The notes: generated by a model not told the origin, from the sequence alone. Counted from the stretch's first letter, positions 26,242-43,191 are shown. The stretch: DNA of 64,000 nucleotides from Anaeromyces robustus (GCA_002104895.1 MCFG01000024.1:210001-274000); one strand, 5' to 3'. A program made the numbers and translations.

Positions 26242-27087
26242 TATTTTATATTACATATAAAAAAAAAAAAAAAGAAGTATAATAAAAAAGTTAAAATTAA
26301 AAATAATAAATATAATATTATTAATTATAATTAATTTTAATATTTATAAAAATAAATAAATAAATATCTAAAAAAAATCATTAAAATTGAATCTGCTATA
26401 TTATTGAATACTTTAAGAAATTTCATATTTAATTAAATATGAAATTTCTTCAAAAAATTATAGCAAAATTTTTATTTTTACTTTTCTAATATATTAAAAA
26501 ATTTTTTAATTAATATAATATAAATATTAGTTAATTATTGTAATGTATAAAAAGAAAAATATTTAATATAAAAACAGCCTATAGAAATAAAAAAAAAACT
26601 AGAACAAAATAATTAAATAAATAAGAAAACCAAACAATATATATATAATTTTCAATCCTAATTGTAATATACATACATGTATATAAATATAATTATTCGA
26701 TAAATTTAATTGCTTTATTATTTATTTTAAATAGTTTTATTTGATATATACAAAATGATATATATAAAATTAACTAAAGAAAAAAAGAATTTTAAATTTT
26801 ATATATATATATTAAATTATGTAATTCTTTTTTTTAATTATTATTTAGATTTTATTAAATTTTTATTTTTTATTATATATTTGGAATTACTGATTACGTA
26901 AAAACGACATTTGTAGGTATTTATTATTATTTAAAATTAAGATGATAAATAAAGTATATAATTAAATAAATTATATCTATTTTATTAGGTTTATTATTCT
27001 ATTATGATTAATTAATTATTAGTTTTTTTTTTATGATTAATTAATTATTAGTTTTGTTTTTTTTTTTTTTTTAACAAATTTTTATTT
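26242..27087. other. Intergenic region with a perfect palindrome
   Basis: A/T filler upstream of the 862-residue gene. It contains the 36-bp palindrome listed separately and a short duplicated TATGATTAATTAATTATTAG (about 27002 and 27032). No gene is seen. Confidence 0.5.
26415..26450. repeat. Perfect 36-bp palindrome
   Basis: The arm AAGAAATTTCATATTTAA is followed directly by its exact reverse complement, with no spacer. Position is about 175 bases upstream of the ATG at 26241. It could form a cruciform, or bind a dimeric factor; nothing identifies the function. Confidence 0.8.
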
Positions 27088-27645
27088 TCATTTTTTCATT
27101 AGTTCAAACATTTTTCTTTTCCTCGCCTTTAAATCCTCAATTTTTTGATATATTTCTTGTTGCTTTTGAATAAATTCTTTTTCTCTTGATTTCCCAGTTT
27201 TTATAGTTTGTTCAATTTCTGACATTCTTTTTTTATTTTTAGATATATTATTTTTAAGCCGGCTTTCTTCCTCTTCAAGTTCATAAATAAGTTTTTTCTC
27301 TTCTTTAATTTTTTCATCTTTTGCTATTGTTTCATCGATACTACTTATTAAATTTCCTCTTTCATCAAACCATTTATCATAAAGAGACATAGTTTTAATA
27401 TTATTATAATTTATATTTTTTTCGTTCGATTTCAATTTTGAAGCATTATGTAAATCAAAGAGACGTTTATTAAAATTTTCAATATTAATTCTTGCTTCTA
27501 ACTTTCTTTTTTTCTTTGGATGAGATTTTAGATACCGTAAATGACGAGATATAATAATATCTCTAATATATTTTGGTGATGGTTCTATTTTAAAAACTTT
27601 ATTTAATTTTTTATGTTTTTCAACTGTTGTTATCGCTGCTTTCAT
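27088..27645 (-). CDS. Small basic coiled-coil protein of unknown function
   Basis: A single exon encodes 185 residues, starting at the ATG at 27645, which is directly preceded by a long poly-T/A tract. I do not recognise the family. The N-terminal half is strongly basic (SHPKKKRKLEARIN, residues about 41-54), resembling a nuclear or nucleolar localisation signal. A central motif KTMSLYDKWFDERGN precedes a heptad-rich coiled coil from about residue 105 to the end (KEEKKLIYELEEEESRLK, QKIEDLKARKRKMFELMKK). No TM or catalytic motif is present. Coding-like composition against very poor surroundings and a low run of Asn suggest a conserved housekeeping protein, for example in ribosome biogenesis or splicing; that is inference. 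Confidence 0.8.
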   Translation of the reverse strand: MKAAITTVEKHKKLNKVFKIEPSPKYIRDIIISRHLRYLKSHPKKKRKLEARINIENFNKRLFDLHNASKLKSNEKNINYNNIKTMSLYDKWFDERGNLISSIDETIAKDEKIKEEKKLIYELEEEESRLKNNISKNKKRMSEIEQTIKTGKSREKEFIQKQQEIYQKIEDLKARKRKMFELMKK

Positions 27646-29105
<1,460 letters not shown>

Positions 29106-29926
29106 TTACTGTTCACTTGATTTTGAAATGTTTAAAATATCTTTATTTTGATTAATTTTCTCAAGTATAGCATTAAAATTGTTGTTATCTATATATATAT
29201 ATTTATCAAATTTGTTAAAAATTATAATTAAAAAAAGAAAAAAAAAAAAAAAAAAAAAAAAAGAGAGAGTTTTAATTATGAAAATAAAATTCATTATTTA
29301 ATTATTAGAAAAAAAAAACTTTTTTTTATATTAATGAAAAAATATATAAATTAAATATTACCTAATATTTTTCTCTTTTCAAAAGCTTTACGAACACGTT
29401 CTGGATTTAAACGTGTTTCTCTGTGATACTTATTTATTAACTGTTTGCGATTACGATGAGGCATTATTATTGACATCATACCAAAATCAGTTCCACATAT
29501 GGATATACACTATATTAAAATGATTTTTTAAATATTTCAGTATATATAAATACATAATATACATTAATTTAACATAAATATATATATTTATATTTTAATA
29601 AATATCATATTATAATGTATATACTTGATAAAATAAATCAGTTTCTTCTTTTTTCCATTTTTTTGATCGATTACTATTTCTTTTAAAACTCAAACTAGTA
29701 ACTTGGGTATCCTTATTTTCTTTTAAAGTAATAGGTAATTCATTTGAAGTGTCAATATGATTTATAAATAATGAATTCTGGTCAATTACAACTTGACCAT
29801 TAACTACTCTCATTTGAACAGCTGCAACATTTTTACTTCATTAATAAATTTATTTATGTACAAAATACAATATATATATATAATAAAAATATATCATTAG
29901 TAACAACAACAACAACAATAATAATG

Positions 29927-29985
<59 letters not shown>

Positions 29986-32197
29986 TATAATTATAATAAT
30001 AATTATAATTATAATAATAATTATAATTATAATAATGATAATAATTATAATAATAATAATAAATATAATATAAAAGAAAAAAGAAAAAAAAAAAATACTT
30101 TGGACTTTTTTTCATTGGTATTGATGATTCTGTTTTAACTTCAATATCAGGTTCCATTGAATCAACAGAATCTAATGAAACATTATTATCATCATTTAAA
30201 CCCAATTTAATTAATCTTTTTCTTCTAAGTGTAGCTTTTCTTTTTCTTGCTGCTAATTTATATTTTTCTTTTTGAATGTTACTTAATTCTTTACCATGAT
30301 AATTATCAATAATATCAGCAAGAGTTCTCTTATTGAAAACAATAGATTCATTATGAACAATTTTCGCATGTTCATTTTCTAATTCTTCTAATGCAGAATG
30401 TGCTTTTTCGACAGAATTATAATTAGAATTTTTATTTTCCTATATATATCAAATAAAAAATAATATAAAAAAAATTAATAATATATACAATTATGTTGAC
30501 AATATGTCAAAAAAAAAATAATATATACATTTATATTAATATATATATTAATTTTCATTTTTAATATTTACATTTAATAATATTTGATATTTATCATTAT
30601 CTTTGATATCGATTTCATTTTTTTTATTAATACTGTTAGTATTATCAATGTTAATTAATGTGGTATCTTCCGTTTCACTAATACATGGAGATGAAATAGA
30701 AGTATTACTATTTTCTAACTCTATTTCAGTTTGACTTATATTTTTATCTAAAGAATCATTATTATCATTATCAATCTTATTAATATTGGTTTCAATTACT
30801 TTATCTTTCTTTTTTATCAAAATCTTTTCTTGAATATTATCACTCTCTTTGACATAATCTATATATTTAGATACAACCTTTTCAAGAGCATTACTTTTAG
30901 TAATAAGAGTGTCTAATTTAGAATTTATAAGTGTATACGCACCATCTTCAAAATCATTATCTTCATTAATATTATTTATGATAGACAATCTTTTTAATAC
31001 TGGTGATGTTTCTTCATCATCATTATCATTATAATTAGAAAAATTGCACTTTCTTTTTCTAGAAGATGATTTTGTATTAATGTTAGATTCAGATAGTATT
31101 TGTAAATGTTTTTTGTTATCACCTTCTTTTTGATTATTAGATGAAGAATTAGAAGTTTTAATAGGAACCAGTATATCATTTTCCTTTAATTTTTGTGACG
31201 AAATTAATAATTCAGAACTTTTAATAGAATCAACATTTTTTGATAATGAATCTTGAGCTTGTTTTTCAATAATTAATGGTGTTACAATATTGAGATTTGA
31301 AGTTTTATTTGATTTTATTGGAAGAATTATATGTTTATTCTTTTCAATAGACGTAAATATATTATTGGATAATGGAATAACATTTTCTTTTGAATTATTT
31401 AAATTATCTGGTGTAGTAGAACTTTTTGATATTGATAATGGAGATGATGGAATGGAAGATGAAGGTGTTAGTATTTGAGATTCTAATTCTAATTGTGATT
31501 GAGAGTGCGATTGAGAGTGTGAATGAGATTGTGATTGTGATTGAGATTGTAATTGGGGTTGAGATAGAGTTTGTGGTGTTAATGTTGCTGAATTGGATGA
31601 AATTAGAATTTGAGGTTTGACATTACCATCACTTAATGTTTCTGTTAATAATTTTAATCTTGTACCTGTATTTGTAATTTTTTTTGGAGTAATTTTTGAA
31701 TTAGTTAATCCACAAAATCTTGATTCTTTTAAAGTATCTAATTTTCTTACTGAAACTGAAGTATCAATTTCTTGTGTAGTATTAATTATTTCAGACTTAT
31801 TAATTTCCTTAACAATTGATTGTTGTAAATTTGATGAAGCATCACTTTTTTTAATATTTTCATTTGATAATAGTATTGAAGTGGATGGAGGTGGTGTTGT
31901 TAGTGATGTTTGTACTGAAGGTGAATTTTTTATTGATTTTTCAAGTTTTTTGTTCTTATTTTTTTTTGCTTTTTTTAATGAAGGAGTAAATTTTTTTTGA
32001 TTTTTATCTATTTTTTTATTCGAAAAATAAAAAAAGAAAGAGTTTAAAAATATATATATATATATTTAATATAAAATAAAAATTCTTATTATGACTAATA
32101 TGTTTATATTATAAAAGAATTAATGATAAATTTAAATACAAAACATATTAAATTTTCACTTACTAACTCTCAAAGACGTTACAATTAGTTTATCCAT
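29106..32197 (-). CDS. BDP1: Transcription factor TFIIIB subunit BDP1 (B'')
   Basis: Six exons, complement(29106..29188, 29362..29509, 29625..29835, 30099..30439, 30572..32007, 32164..32197), give 750 residues with consistent phases. Bdp1 joins TBP and Brf1 to form TFIIIB, which recruits RNA polymerase III and opens the promoter. Evidence: the extended SANT domain near the C terminus, split by an intron, reads SKKWKKEETDLFYQ then CGTDFGMMSIIMPHRNRKQL and NKYHRETRLNPERVRKAF. Upstream are the family's basic helix (KRTLADIIDNY, AARKRKATLRRKRL) and the VVNGQVVIDQNSL block. The first 490 residues are disordered, Ser/Asn-rich, with a Ser-Gln/Ser-His repeat (bases 31497-31552). The large exon contains no in-frame ATG or TTG upstream of 30988, so simple ORF calls miss most of it; plus-strand ORFs at 31290-32000 are its shadows. 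The MDKLIVTSLR start is on a 34-base exon. Confidence 0.88.
29915..30066. repeat. (AAT)n and AATTAT mixed array in a BDP1 intron
   Basis: The intron between exons ending at 30099 and starting at 29835 is mostly AAT units on the + strand, changing to ATAATTATAATT units. Confidence 0.85.
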
Positions 32198-32993
32198 TGT
32201 GAAATAATGTATATAATTGATTAATAAAATTTTAAATATTAATAAATATGTATATTGAAAAACATTATATATCTATAAAATAATACTTAATTGTTATATT
32301 AAAAAATTATATTTAAAAAATAAAAAATTCTTTCTTTTCTTTTTTCCTTTTTTATTCTAATATCTTATTATTTTATTATTAGTGCTAAATTTAAAGTGGT
32401 TGAGTTCATTATATATATATTTTTTTTTTTAGTTATATATTTTTTATTATTATTTATGTTATTTTTTCTACATTTTTATTATTTAAAAGTAGGGAAAAAA
32501 AAAATAAAAAAGAAAAAGAAATAAAAAAATTAATATTAAATAAAAAAAAATTATTATTAAATGTATTAAGTTTTATTAAATAATCCTTTATACAGAATAT
32601 TTTTATTTTAATAGTTATTAAGTAATAATAATTAATAATGGTCAAAACATTATATAATAATATTTAATATATTCCTTAATGGTGTAGCATCTTATTCTAA
32701 ATATAACATAAATTTATTAAATAAATTTATTGACTATTATATATTATAATATAATATAATATAACTGTAAATTAATTATTTTTAATTAATTTTTCTTATT
32801 TTTATTATTAAAATTATTTTATATATTTGTAATATATTATTCATATATTAAATTTATAGTGGATTGAATAAAAATTCTTTCCACAAAAATTTTAACTCTA
32901 TATAGAACAATCTTTTTTAAATTCTATTTAATTATTTAATTATTTATTTAATTATTTGATTATTTAATTAATTATTTAATTAATTAATTAATT

Positions 32994-33046
<53 letters not shown>

Positions 33047-33340
33047 TTAATTTATTTAATTAATTAATTAATTAATTATTTATTTATTTATTTATTTAAT
33101 ATAAAGTAATCATTAAATTATATATTATATAAATTTTTTTTTTGTTTTGTTATTGACAAAAAGAAAACCGAAGAAATTATATTTTTAATTATGTAAAATA
33201 TTATTTTATAATATAAGATAAAAAGTAACTTGTTTCAAAAATTTTGAAATTAATAATTCCCTTTATTAATAAATTGCTGTTTATATAATGTTTACACCTT
33301 TAATAAATTAATGTTTAGATAATATCTTTTAATTTTTTAA
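32198..33340. other. Intergenic region upstream of BDP1
   Basis: A/T filler with ATTA and ATTT arrays (about 32925-33100). It should contain the BDP1 promoter. No gene is seen. Confidence 0.5.
32926..33100. repeat. (ATTT)n/(ATTA)n arrays
   Basis: Blocks of ATTT and TTAA/ATTA units alternate, the cleanest ATTT run being about 32998-33050. Confidence 0.85.
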
Positions 33341-33344
33341 TAAA

Positions 33345-33910
33345 GTCAAGAATGGAAACACATTTGAAATTATGCGTAAACCGAATATGAATAGAAAATT
33401 TATAAATTGAAGATAAAACATAGCTATATGAAACGTGTATAACAGAAATAAAATTGTGATAAATATTTAGTTAATCATGGAGGAAATATAAATATATACT
33501 ACTTTAAAAATAAAAAACTTTATTTTCCATATAAAAAATAGAAATAAAGTATAATAAAATTGTGATAAATATTTAGTTAATCATGGAGGAAATATGAACA
33601 TATACTACTTTAAAAATAAAAAACTTTATTTTCCATATAAAAAATAGAAATAAAGTATAATAAAATTGTGATAAATATTTAGTTAATCATGGAGGAAATA
33701 TGAACATATACTACTTTAAAAATAAAAAACTTTATTATCCATATAAAAAATAGAAATAAAGTATAAGAAAATATTTTGTTGAAGACGAAATAAAGTTGAT
33801 AGGGATGGTAGATGTCTATTACAGAAAATATATCAAAATGGAAATGAAAATATAATAAAATATTTAATTGGACATGGAATAAAAGAATATATACATATAA
33901 TATTAGTCAT
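33345..33910 (+). pseudogene. Decayed ankyrin-repeat gene
   Basis: Scattered plus-strand pieces read as ankyrin repeats in changing frames. Around 33456-33500 and in its two copies the text gives IV(K)YLVNHGGNIN once a single-base shift is allowed, and 33834-33890 reads QNGNENIIKYLIGHGI in one frame. Stops and frameshifts break every stretch, and no start or intact repeat array remains. Three copies of a 106-bp segment, not a multiple of three, sit in the middle, so the array expanded after coding ability was lost or itself broke the gene. It is probably a relic of a relative of the intact gene at 13.1-16.7 kb. Confidence 0.7.
33446..33775. repeat. 106-bp tandem repeat, about three copies
   Basis: The segment containing TTGTGATAAATATTTAGTTA and TACTACTTTAAAAATAAAAA recurs at intervals of exactly 106 bases (33456, 33562, 33668) with very few differences. 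Confidence 0.9.
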
Positions 33911-34189
33911 AAAAATTAAAGATAAATTTATAGCAAAATATAAATTATAAAAAATATAAATGAATAAAAATTATTTTATATATTTGACAACAGTTCCAAA
34001 TTAACATGATATAAATCATAATGTCAGTATTAAAGAAATTTATATAATCTAAAACTAAAGTTTCTATATATAGAAATAATGTAAAATCAATATGTGAAGT
34101 AATGGTACATGTAAAGCTCTAAATATTTTAATAAGACATTTAACTAAACTTTTTATAGTAATGATATATACAAGCAGAAATTTCGAAAA

Positions 34190-34990
34190 AAAATATATTA
34201 TATTATTATAATATTTAAAATGTCGTTGATTAACTTCATTGTGAAGATTTTTAATGAATTTTGGTTTTCAAAATATGATTGTTATGATGATAATGGTGAA
34301 ATTTATTGTTCTTGGTTTCCAATTTCTAAAAAAAAAAAAAAAAAAAAAAAAGCTCATTTATAAAGATCTTGGAATTTGTCTTTAACAACTTTAATTATAG
34401 AATAAAGTTTAAAATCATTTTCAACAGATAAACCTTTAAAGGTGTAAAAAGTGATTTAGAAGAATGGTTTAAATATATTGACTTAGTAGAGAAAGGATTT
34501 TATGATATTCAAAATATATGAGTAATGATCAAAAGCGAAGATTATATATTTGTTTAGCTTTAACTGTTAATCCAAAATATATCATTTTAAATGAATCTAC
34601 AACCTACAACTAGAATGGATCTACTTTCTCGTAGAAAAATTTGGAGTTTATGCTAATAAAGTATAAAATTATATATTATATAGATAAAAAAAAAAGCTGA
34701 TATTACCGCTGATTGAAAATAAATTATAAATAAAGGATGTACTTAGTTGTTTAGGAAGTAGTGCCTATTTAAAAAGCCTATTTCTAAATAAAAAATAATT
34801 TAAAATAGAAATTCAAAAATCACCTTTAATTGATACATTTATTAAACAATAAGGTCCAGAAGCTGTTTATTACAATAACAAAGTAAATATCTATAATATT
34901 ACTATTAATATCAATAAAAATAGTAGCAATAAAAATCATAATAATATCATATTTAATTAATGAAGAAGATAGTGATGAAAAAATAAAAAT
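34190..34990 (+). pseudogene. Relic of an ABC transporter, subfamily A type
   Basis: Plus-strand fragments in shifting frames match the nucleotide-binding domain of ABCA-like transporters. At 34513-34660 these are a signature-like SNDQKRRL, then LALTVNPKYIIL and N-E-S-T-T where Walker B has D-E-P-T-T, then MDLLSRRKIWSL. At 34680-34870 come a GCT/GVLSCLGSSAYLKS-like segment and IQKSPLIDTFIKQ, then GPEAVYYNN. Stops, frameshifts and a poly-A run (about 34329-34350) break it, and the Walker A region is missing. A 37-codon open piece from the ATG at 34220 may be part of the same old gene or of another one. Fungal ABCA genes are otherwise very large, so this is a fragment only. Confidence 0.7.
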
Positions 34991-35242
34991 AAAAATTAAA
35001 AATTAAAAATAAAAATAAAAAATAAAAATATTAATAATAATAAAAATTAATAAAAATAAAGAGAAAAAAAAGAATATATATATAAAGAAATGTAAAGAGA
35101 TAAATTAAATTTCAATATTTTTTTATTATGAAATGATCAATTGTACGTTAATATTATATTACTCTGCATGAACAAAAAAAAAGAAAAAAGAAATCTTAAC
35201 TTATTTATTGTTTTTTATTTTATTTAATTTTATTTTTATTTT

Positions 35243-35285
<43 letters not shown>

Positions 35286-35475
35286 TTATTACAAATTAAA
35301 AATAACCTTTTATTATTTAATTGTAATTCTTTAATTCCTTCATTTTCATCTTTTTAACAACTTTCTATTTGTGACAATAGTGATTATATATTTTATATTT
35401 TATTATTTACCAATATTACTTTTTATTATTAATATTTTATTTTTTAATATAATATTTAATCAATATTTCAATCAT
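34991..35475. other. Gap downstream of the RING/SPRY gene
   Basis: It contains AAAAT-type runs and a long poly-T tract (about 35246-35284). No gene is seen. Confidence 0.5.
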
Positions 35476-38495
<3,020 letters not shown>

Positions 38496-38547
38496 ATTTA
38501 TAATTTATTATTATAAATTATCAAGAGTAAAATATAACAAATTAAAG

Positions 38548-38593
<46 letters not shown>

Positions 38594-39031
38594 TATATAA
38601 AAATAAAATAGATTATTTTGTGTTATTAATTAATTATTAATGATCATTATACAATTTAAAGTTTTTCAAAATAAATAAAAAATAAAAAAAAAACTCATTT
38701 TATTATTGAATTAATTTTAAATTTTAAAAAAATATAATATTTATATAATATATAATAAATATAATTAATATTGAATATTAAATAAAAAAAATAATTATTT
38801 TATTATTTAATCTTCAATGTATTATTAATAATAATAATAAAAAAAATTTTTTTTTTATTTTATAATAGTTTTATTATTGATTAATTGAAATGTTTTTATG
38901 GTTTTTATTATGTTCTAATTATTTAAAATTAATTTAATGTTTTTATTATTTTGTTCTAATTATAATTAACTTTTTTTTTTTTTTTAATATACTTTTTATT
39001 ATTTTCCATTATATTTATGTATTTTTACTTG

Positions 39032-39067
<36 letters not shown>

Positions 39068-39074
39068 GATTATG

Positions 39075-39113
<39 letters not shown>

Positions 39114-39172
39114 TAATTATTTATTATTTATTTTATTTTTAATTATTATATTTATAATTTATAATATTTTAT
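38496..39172. other. Gap upstream of the RING/SPRY gene
   Basis: It contains a poly-A run (about 38550-38588) and ATT runs (about 39034-39112). It should include the RING/SPRY promoter and the 3' end of the acyltransferase gene. No gene is seen. Confidence 0.5.
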
Positions 39173-39875
39173 TTATTCATCCTTTTTAATATCATCTGGA
39201 GTTATATTCATATCAATTAATTCAATATTATCAGTCCAGTTATGTTTCATTTCTTCTAAGAAATCATTCTTTTCTTTATATAATTGAACAGCCCATTTAG
39301 TAATTTCTTCATCATCTTCTGGTATTGAACTAATTGGAATACGTTTAATATGAACATGGAATCTGTAACCAGTATCAATTCTACCCATAAAGATTCTTGG
39401 AATAGACGGGAATACACCATATCCTCTTTCTTTATGTCCATAAACAAGTGTAAAATCATAAACATATTTAACCTTAGAATCTTTAAAACTCTATTTTTTT
39501 TTTTTTTTTTTTTAATTGTTACATTTGTTTTTATTATATATATATATATAAGGAATTATTAATGATATAGGAATATATAAATAATACATAAATAATATTT
39601 TAAATTTATTAATATTAAAAGATATATTATTATTAACATACATGAAGAGTAGCAATAAAACCCTTAGTACGTGGTATTAAAACATTATCAAGAATTGGAT
39701 AACCCTTTTTCTTAGAAAATTCTTGTGACTAATAAAAAAATAAGTAAAAAATTTAATAAATATATAATTATAATTATTATTATTATAAATTATTATAAAT
39801 ATTCATTATTTATAATTCATTGTTATTATTTTTATTGTCATAATTATTATTAGAATATAAACATTAATGATAAAA

Positions 39876-39909
<34 letters not shown>

Positions 39910-41200
39910 ATAATAATATTATTAATATTAATATTAATAGTAAGATATAATTATTATTTATAAATATATATTAATTTTAATTTTTATACTTACAGCTTTA
40001 AGTTTTTCTGGGGTAATTCTACTACCTTCTAAATAAGAAACGATCCAGAAATTATTTTCTAATTTCTTAATTTCAGAGAAAGTTTGTTCAATCTTAGTTT
40101 TGTCACTAGTCCAGTCACGTTTAACAAAAATCATTCTCATAATATACATACCCCATCCAAATGCAGGTAACTAAATATTAAATATAATTATTAAGTTACA
40201 TAATGATAATAATAATAATGAAAATGAGGATGACAAGATAGTGAATATTAATATATTTACAAAAAAAAAAAGAAAAATATTATTAAATATATAAATATGA
40301 ACATAACAATAATTATAATTAAAAAAATGAATATATATATAAATTATATTAAACACTAAATATTAAATCAATATTCTAAATACTTACGAATTTTAATGAA
40401 TCTTTTAAGAAATACTATTATTTTAAAATAAAATAATATAATATTTAATGATTTCAAATGATTTCAATATAAAAAATGTATAGGTATATATATATTTAAA
40501 AATATTATATAATATTATTCAATATAAATTAATTCATTTAAAGTAAAAATAATACTATACAAATACATATAAAAGATAAATATAATAAAATAAACCTTTA
40601 AATTGGGTAATTGCTTCTTTCTTTTACCAACGGCATGTACGAGATCTTCAAATTATATTTAAATTATTTTGATATACATAAAAAATATTATTAATAATAT
40701 TAATAAGTACATATAAATAACAATATATTACCATAAAATCTTTTTTGATTTTTTTTTAAAATTTTATTATTTAAAAACTTTTCTCGAGATTATTAAAAAA
40801 AGGATAAAATAATTACAAAAATCAACATAAGATCTATGGTTTGCAATAACAATGGCAGATTCATCATTTGGTAAAATGTCACCACTAAAAGTAATATGAC
40901 CATGTCTAACCTTTTCAAACATAAATTGTAATATCCACCATACCGAACCAGCTAAAAATGAATTAAATTCATAAAAAATCTGTTTGTTAAAAGGATAAAC
41001 AGCCAATGATATTATTTGGAAAACATTACAGATTAAACAAAATCTAAAATATATATATATATATTTAATATTATATAAATTATTTTTTCTTTGTTTTATA
41101 TAGTTTTTCCTGTAATAATTAAACATTATTATAATATTTACCCTACACAAATAATAGCATGTATTGCAGCTTCAAAACAACCAATAATTGGATTACACAT
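39173..41200 (-). CDS. 1-acylglycerol-3-phosphate/lysophospholipid acyltransferase (PlsC/LPLAT family)
   Basis: Seven exons, complement(39173..39490, 39642..39728, 39994..40170, 40388..40414, 40596..40645, 40817..41043, 41142..41200), give 314 residues in frame. Family role: transfer of an acyl group from acyl-CoA to lysophosphatidic acid or another lysophospholipid at the ER membrane. Seen: an N-terminal hydrophobic region (about 8-35), motif I NHRSYVD (His89, Asp94), motif III YLEGSR (Glu169-Arg172), and motif IV VLIPRTKGF (about 197-205). It ends with a hydrophilic tail DIKKDE. The arrangement resembles fungal and animal AGPAT3/4/5-type enzymes, and the length is near normal. Exon 4 is a 27-base micro-exon (YFLKDSLKF) with clean TAG acceptor and GTAAGT donor. 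Substrate specificity cannot be told from sequence alone. Confidence 0.9.
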
Positions 41201-42329
41201 TGTGAATGAACAATACTATTATTATTTAAATAATAAATTTGGAATTCAACATAAGAAAATACAGAAACATTAAACATTATTAAATTAAATATATTAAATA
41301 TAAAAATAATTAATTAAAATTTTTAAAGTATTTTAATATTATTAATATTACTATAATTATTATTTTAAGAAAAAAAAAAATCATTGGTTATATCATTACT
41401 AATATTATTAATTTATTATATTATATAAAAAATTATTTTTCATTATTTATTATTATTGAAATTTAACTATTTTTTTAAATTCTTTCTATTTTACTATCTA
41501 ACATTAATTCAATCTGTTTATCCTTTTTGTAATTTTTTTTTTATCAAAAAATAATTCAATATTTTATATGAATATTATTATTTTTTATAACTAATAATAG
41601 TAAACTTTTATTATTCTTTTTAAATATAATTATTATAAAAATAGTAGAAATCATTACTTATTCTATTACAAAATTATTAAATATTTATTAAAGCAGTTTT
41701 ATTATATTAATTTACTAGTATAATAGTTATGAATATTTAATTTAAAATAAAATAAAAATAATAAAAGTTGAATTTATTTTTACTGATTTATTTACCTTTC
41801 AAATATTTTAATATTTTTTTTATTAAATATATTTTTGGAGAAGGTTTTTTTATTTTATATAAAAGTAATAATATAATAATTATATTAAAAAAAATTTATT
41901 ACTTATTATCAAAAATATCGTTTTTTTTTTTTTTTAAAGAAAAAAAAAAAGTTTAAACTATTTCAAATTATTTTTGAATTGTAATTTCAATAGAAATAAA
42001 TATTATAATTATTTTTATTCCTATTTTTTTATTTTATATTGTTTTTTGTTTATACAAATTAATAAAAACTATTATTACTTTTTATAATTTTTAAATTGTA
42101 TAAATATTTTATTATTAATATTCCCTTTAAATTTTTATATTTTCATATCTATTCCTTTTGTTTTTTTATAATTATATAAAACAAATAGAAATTTTATTTT
42201 TATTTTAAAAAGAAAAGAAAAATAAAAAGCTTTTTTTGTATTTCATATTACTTTATAAAAATAAATTAAATTAATAATACAATCATATGAAATACCAATA
42301 AATTATTATTATCATTTCAAGACACATTA

Positions 42330-42438
42330 TTTATTTATTTATCATTTATTATTTATTATTATTATTTATTATTTATTTTGTTATTTATTATTATTTATTA
42401 TTATTATTTATTATTTATTATTTATTATTAATTATTTA

Positions 42439-42486
<48 letters not shown>

Positions 42487-42621
42487 TTTTATTATTATTA
42501 TTATTAATTATTATGTATTATGTATTATTTATTATTTATTATTTATTATTTATTATTTATTATTTATTATTATTTATTTATTATTTATTATTATTATTAT
42601 TAATTATTATTATTAATTATT
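42330..42621. repeat. ATT/TATT mosaic array
   Basis: Mixed TTATT, TATTTATT and pure ATT units, with a few TATG variants, show several rounds of expansion in one locus. Confidence 0.85.
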
Positions 42622-43087
42622 AGACACAACTTGAACAGTGATAGGAATGGTATAGAAGACAACAAAGTCGAAATTTTGACGAATGAAGGCAAGAAAATTA
42701 GAATATTATTATCTATAATTAATAATAGATTATTAGCATTCATAATGCATAATTCAGAATTTTTGACTATATAATTAAAAATATTTGTGTTACGTTACAT
42801 TAAAATTTTCTAAATTTACTTTTTTTCCTATTATTATTCTTTTTTATTCTTTTATATATATATGTTTTTTTTCTTGTTTTTCTTATTATATTGTAATATT
42901 ACTTTTCTTTTTCTTCTTCTTTAGTTACTTTTGTTTGATCTTTTTAAATTCTTTTACTTTGTCTTCTTTATGATTTTCTAATTTTTAAACTGACAATTAT
43001 AAATTTGTTCAGTATATTATAAATATAATTTTGTGATATAAGTTAAATTTCTACATAATCTCGTCACTTCAAAACATAATAATTTCA

Positions 43088-43092
43088 TTTTT

Positions 43093-43191
<99 letters not shown>

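Noticed and set aside
31290-32000. Three plus-strand ORFs of 60-130 codons
   Set aside because: They are antisense shadows of the long BDP1 exon, whose frame is open through the same region and joins conserved exons.
33446-33775. CRISPR-like array
   Set aside because: The 106-bp units are contiguous with no unique spacers and sit in an ankyrin relic; this is a plain tandem repeat.
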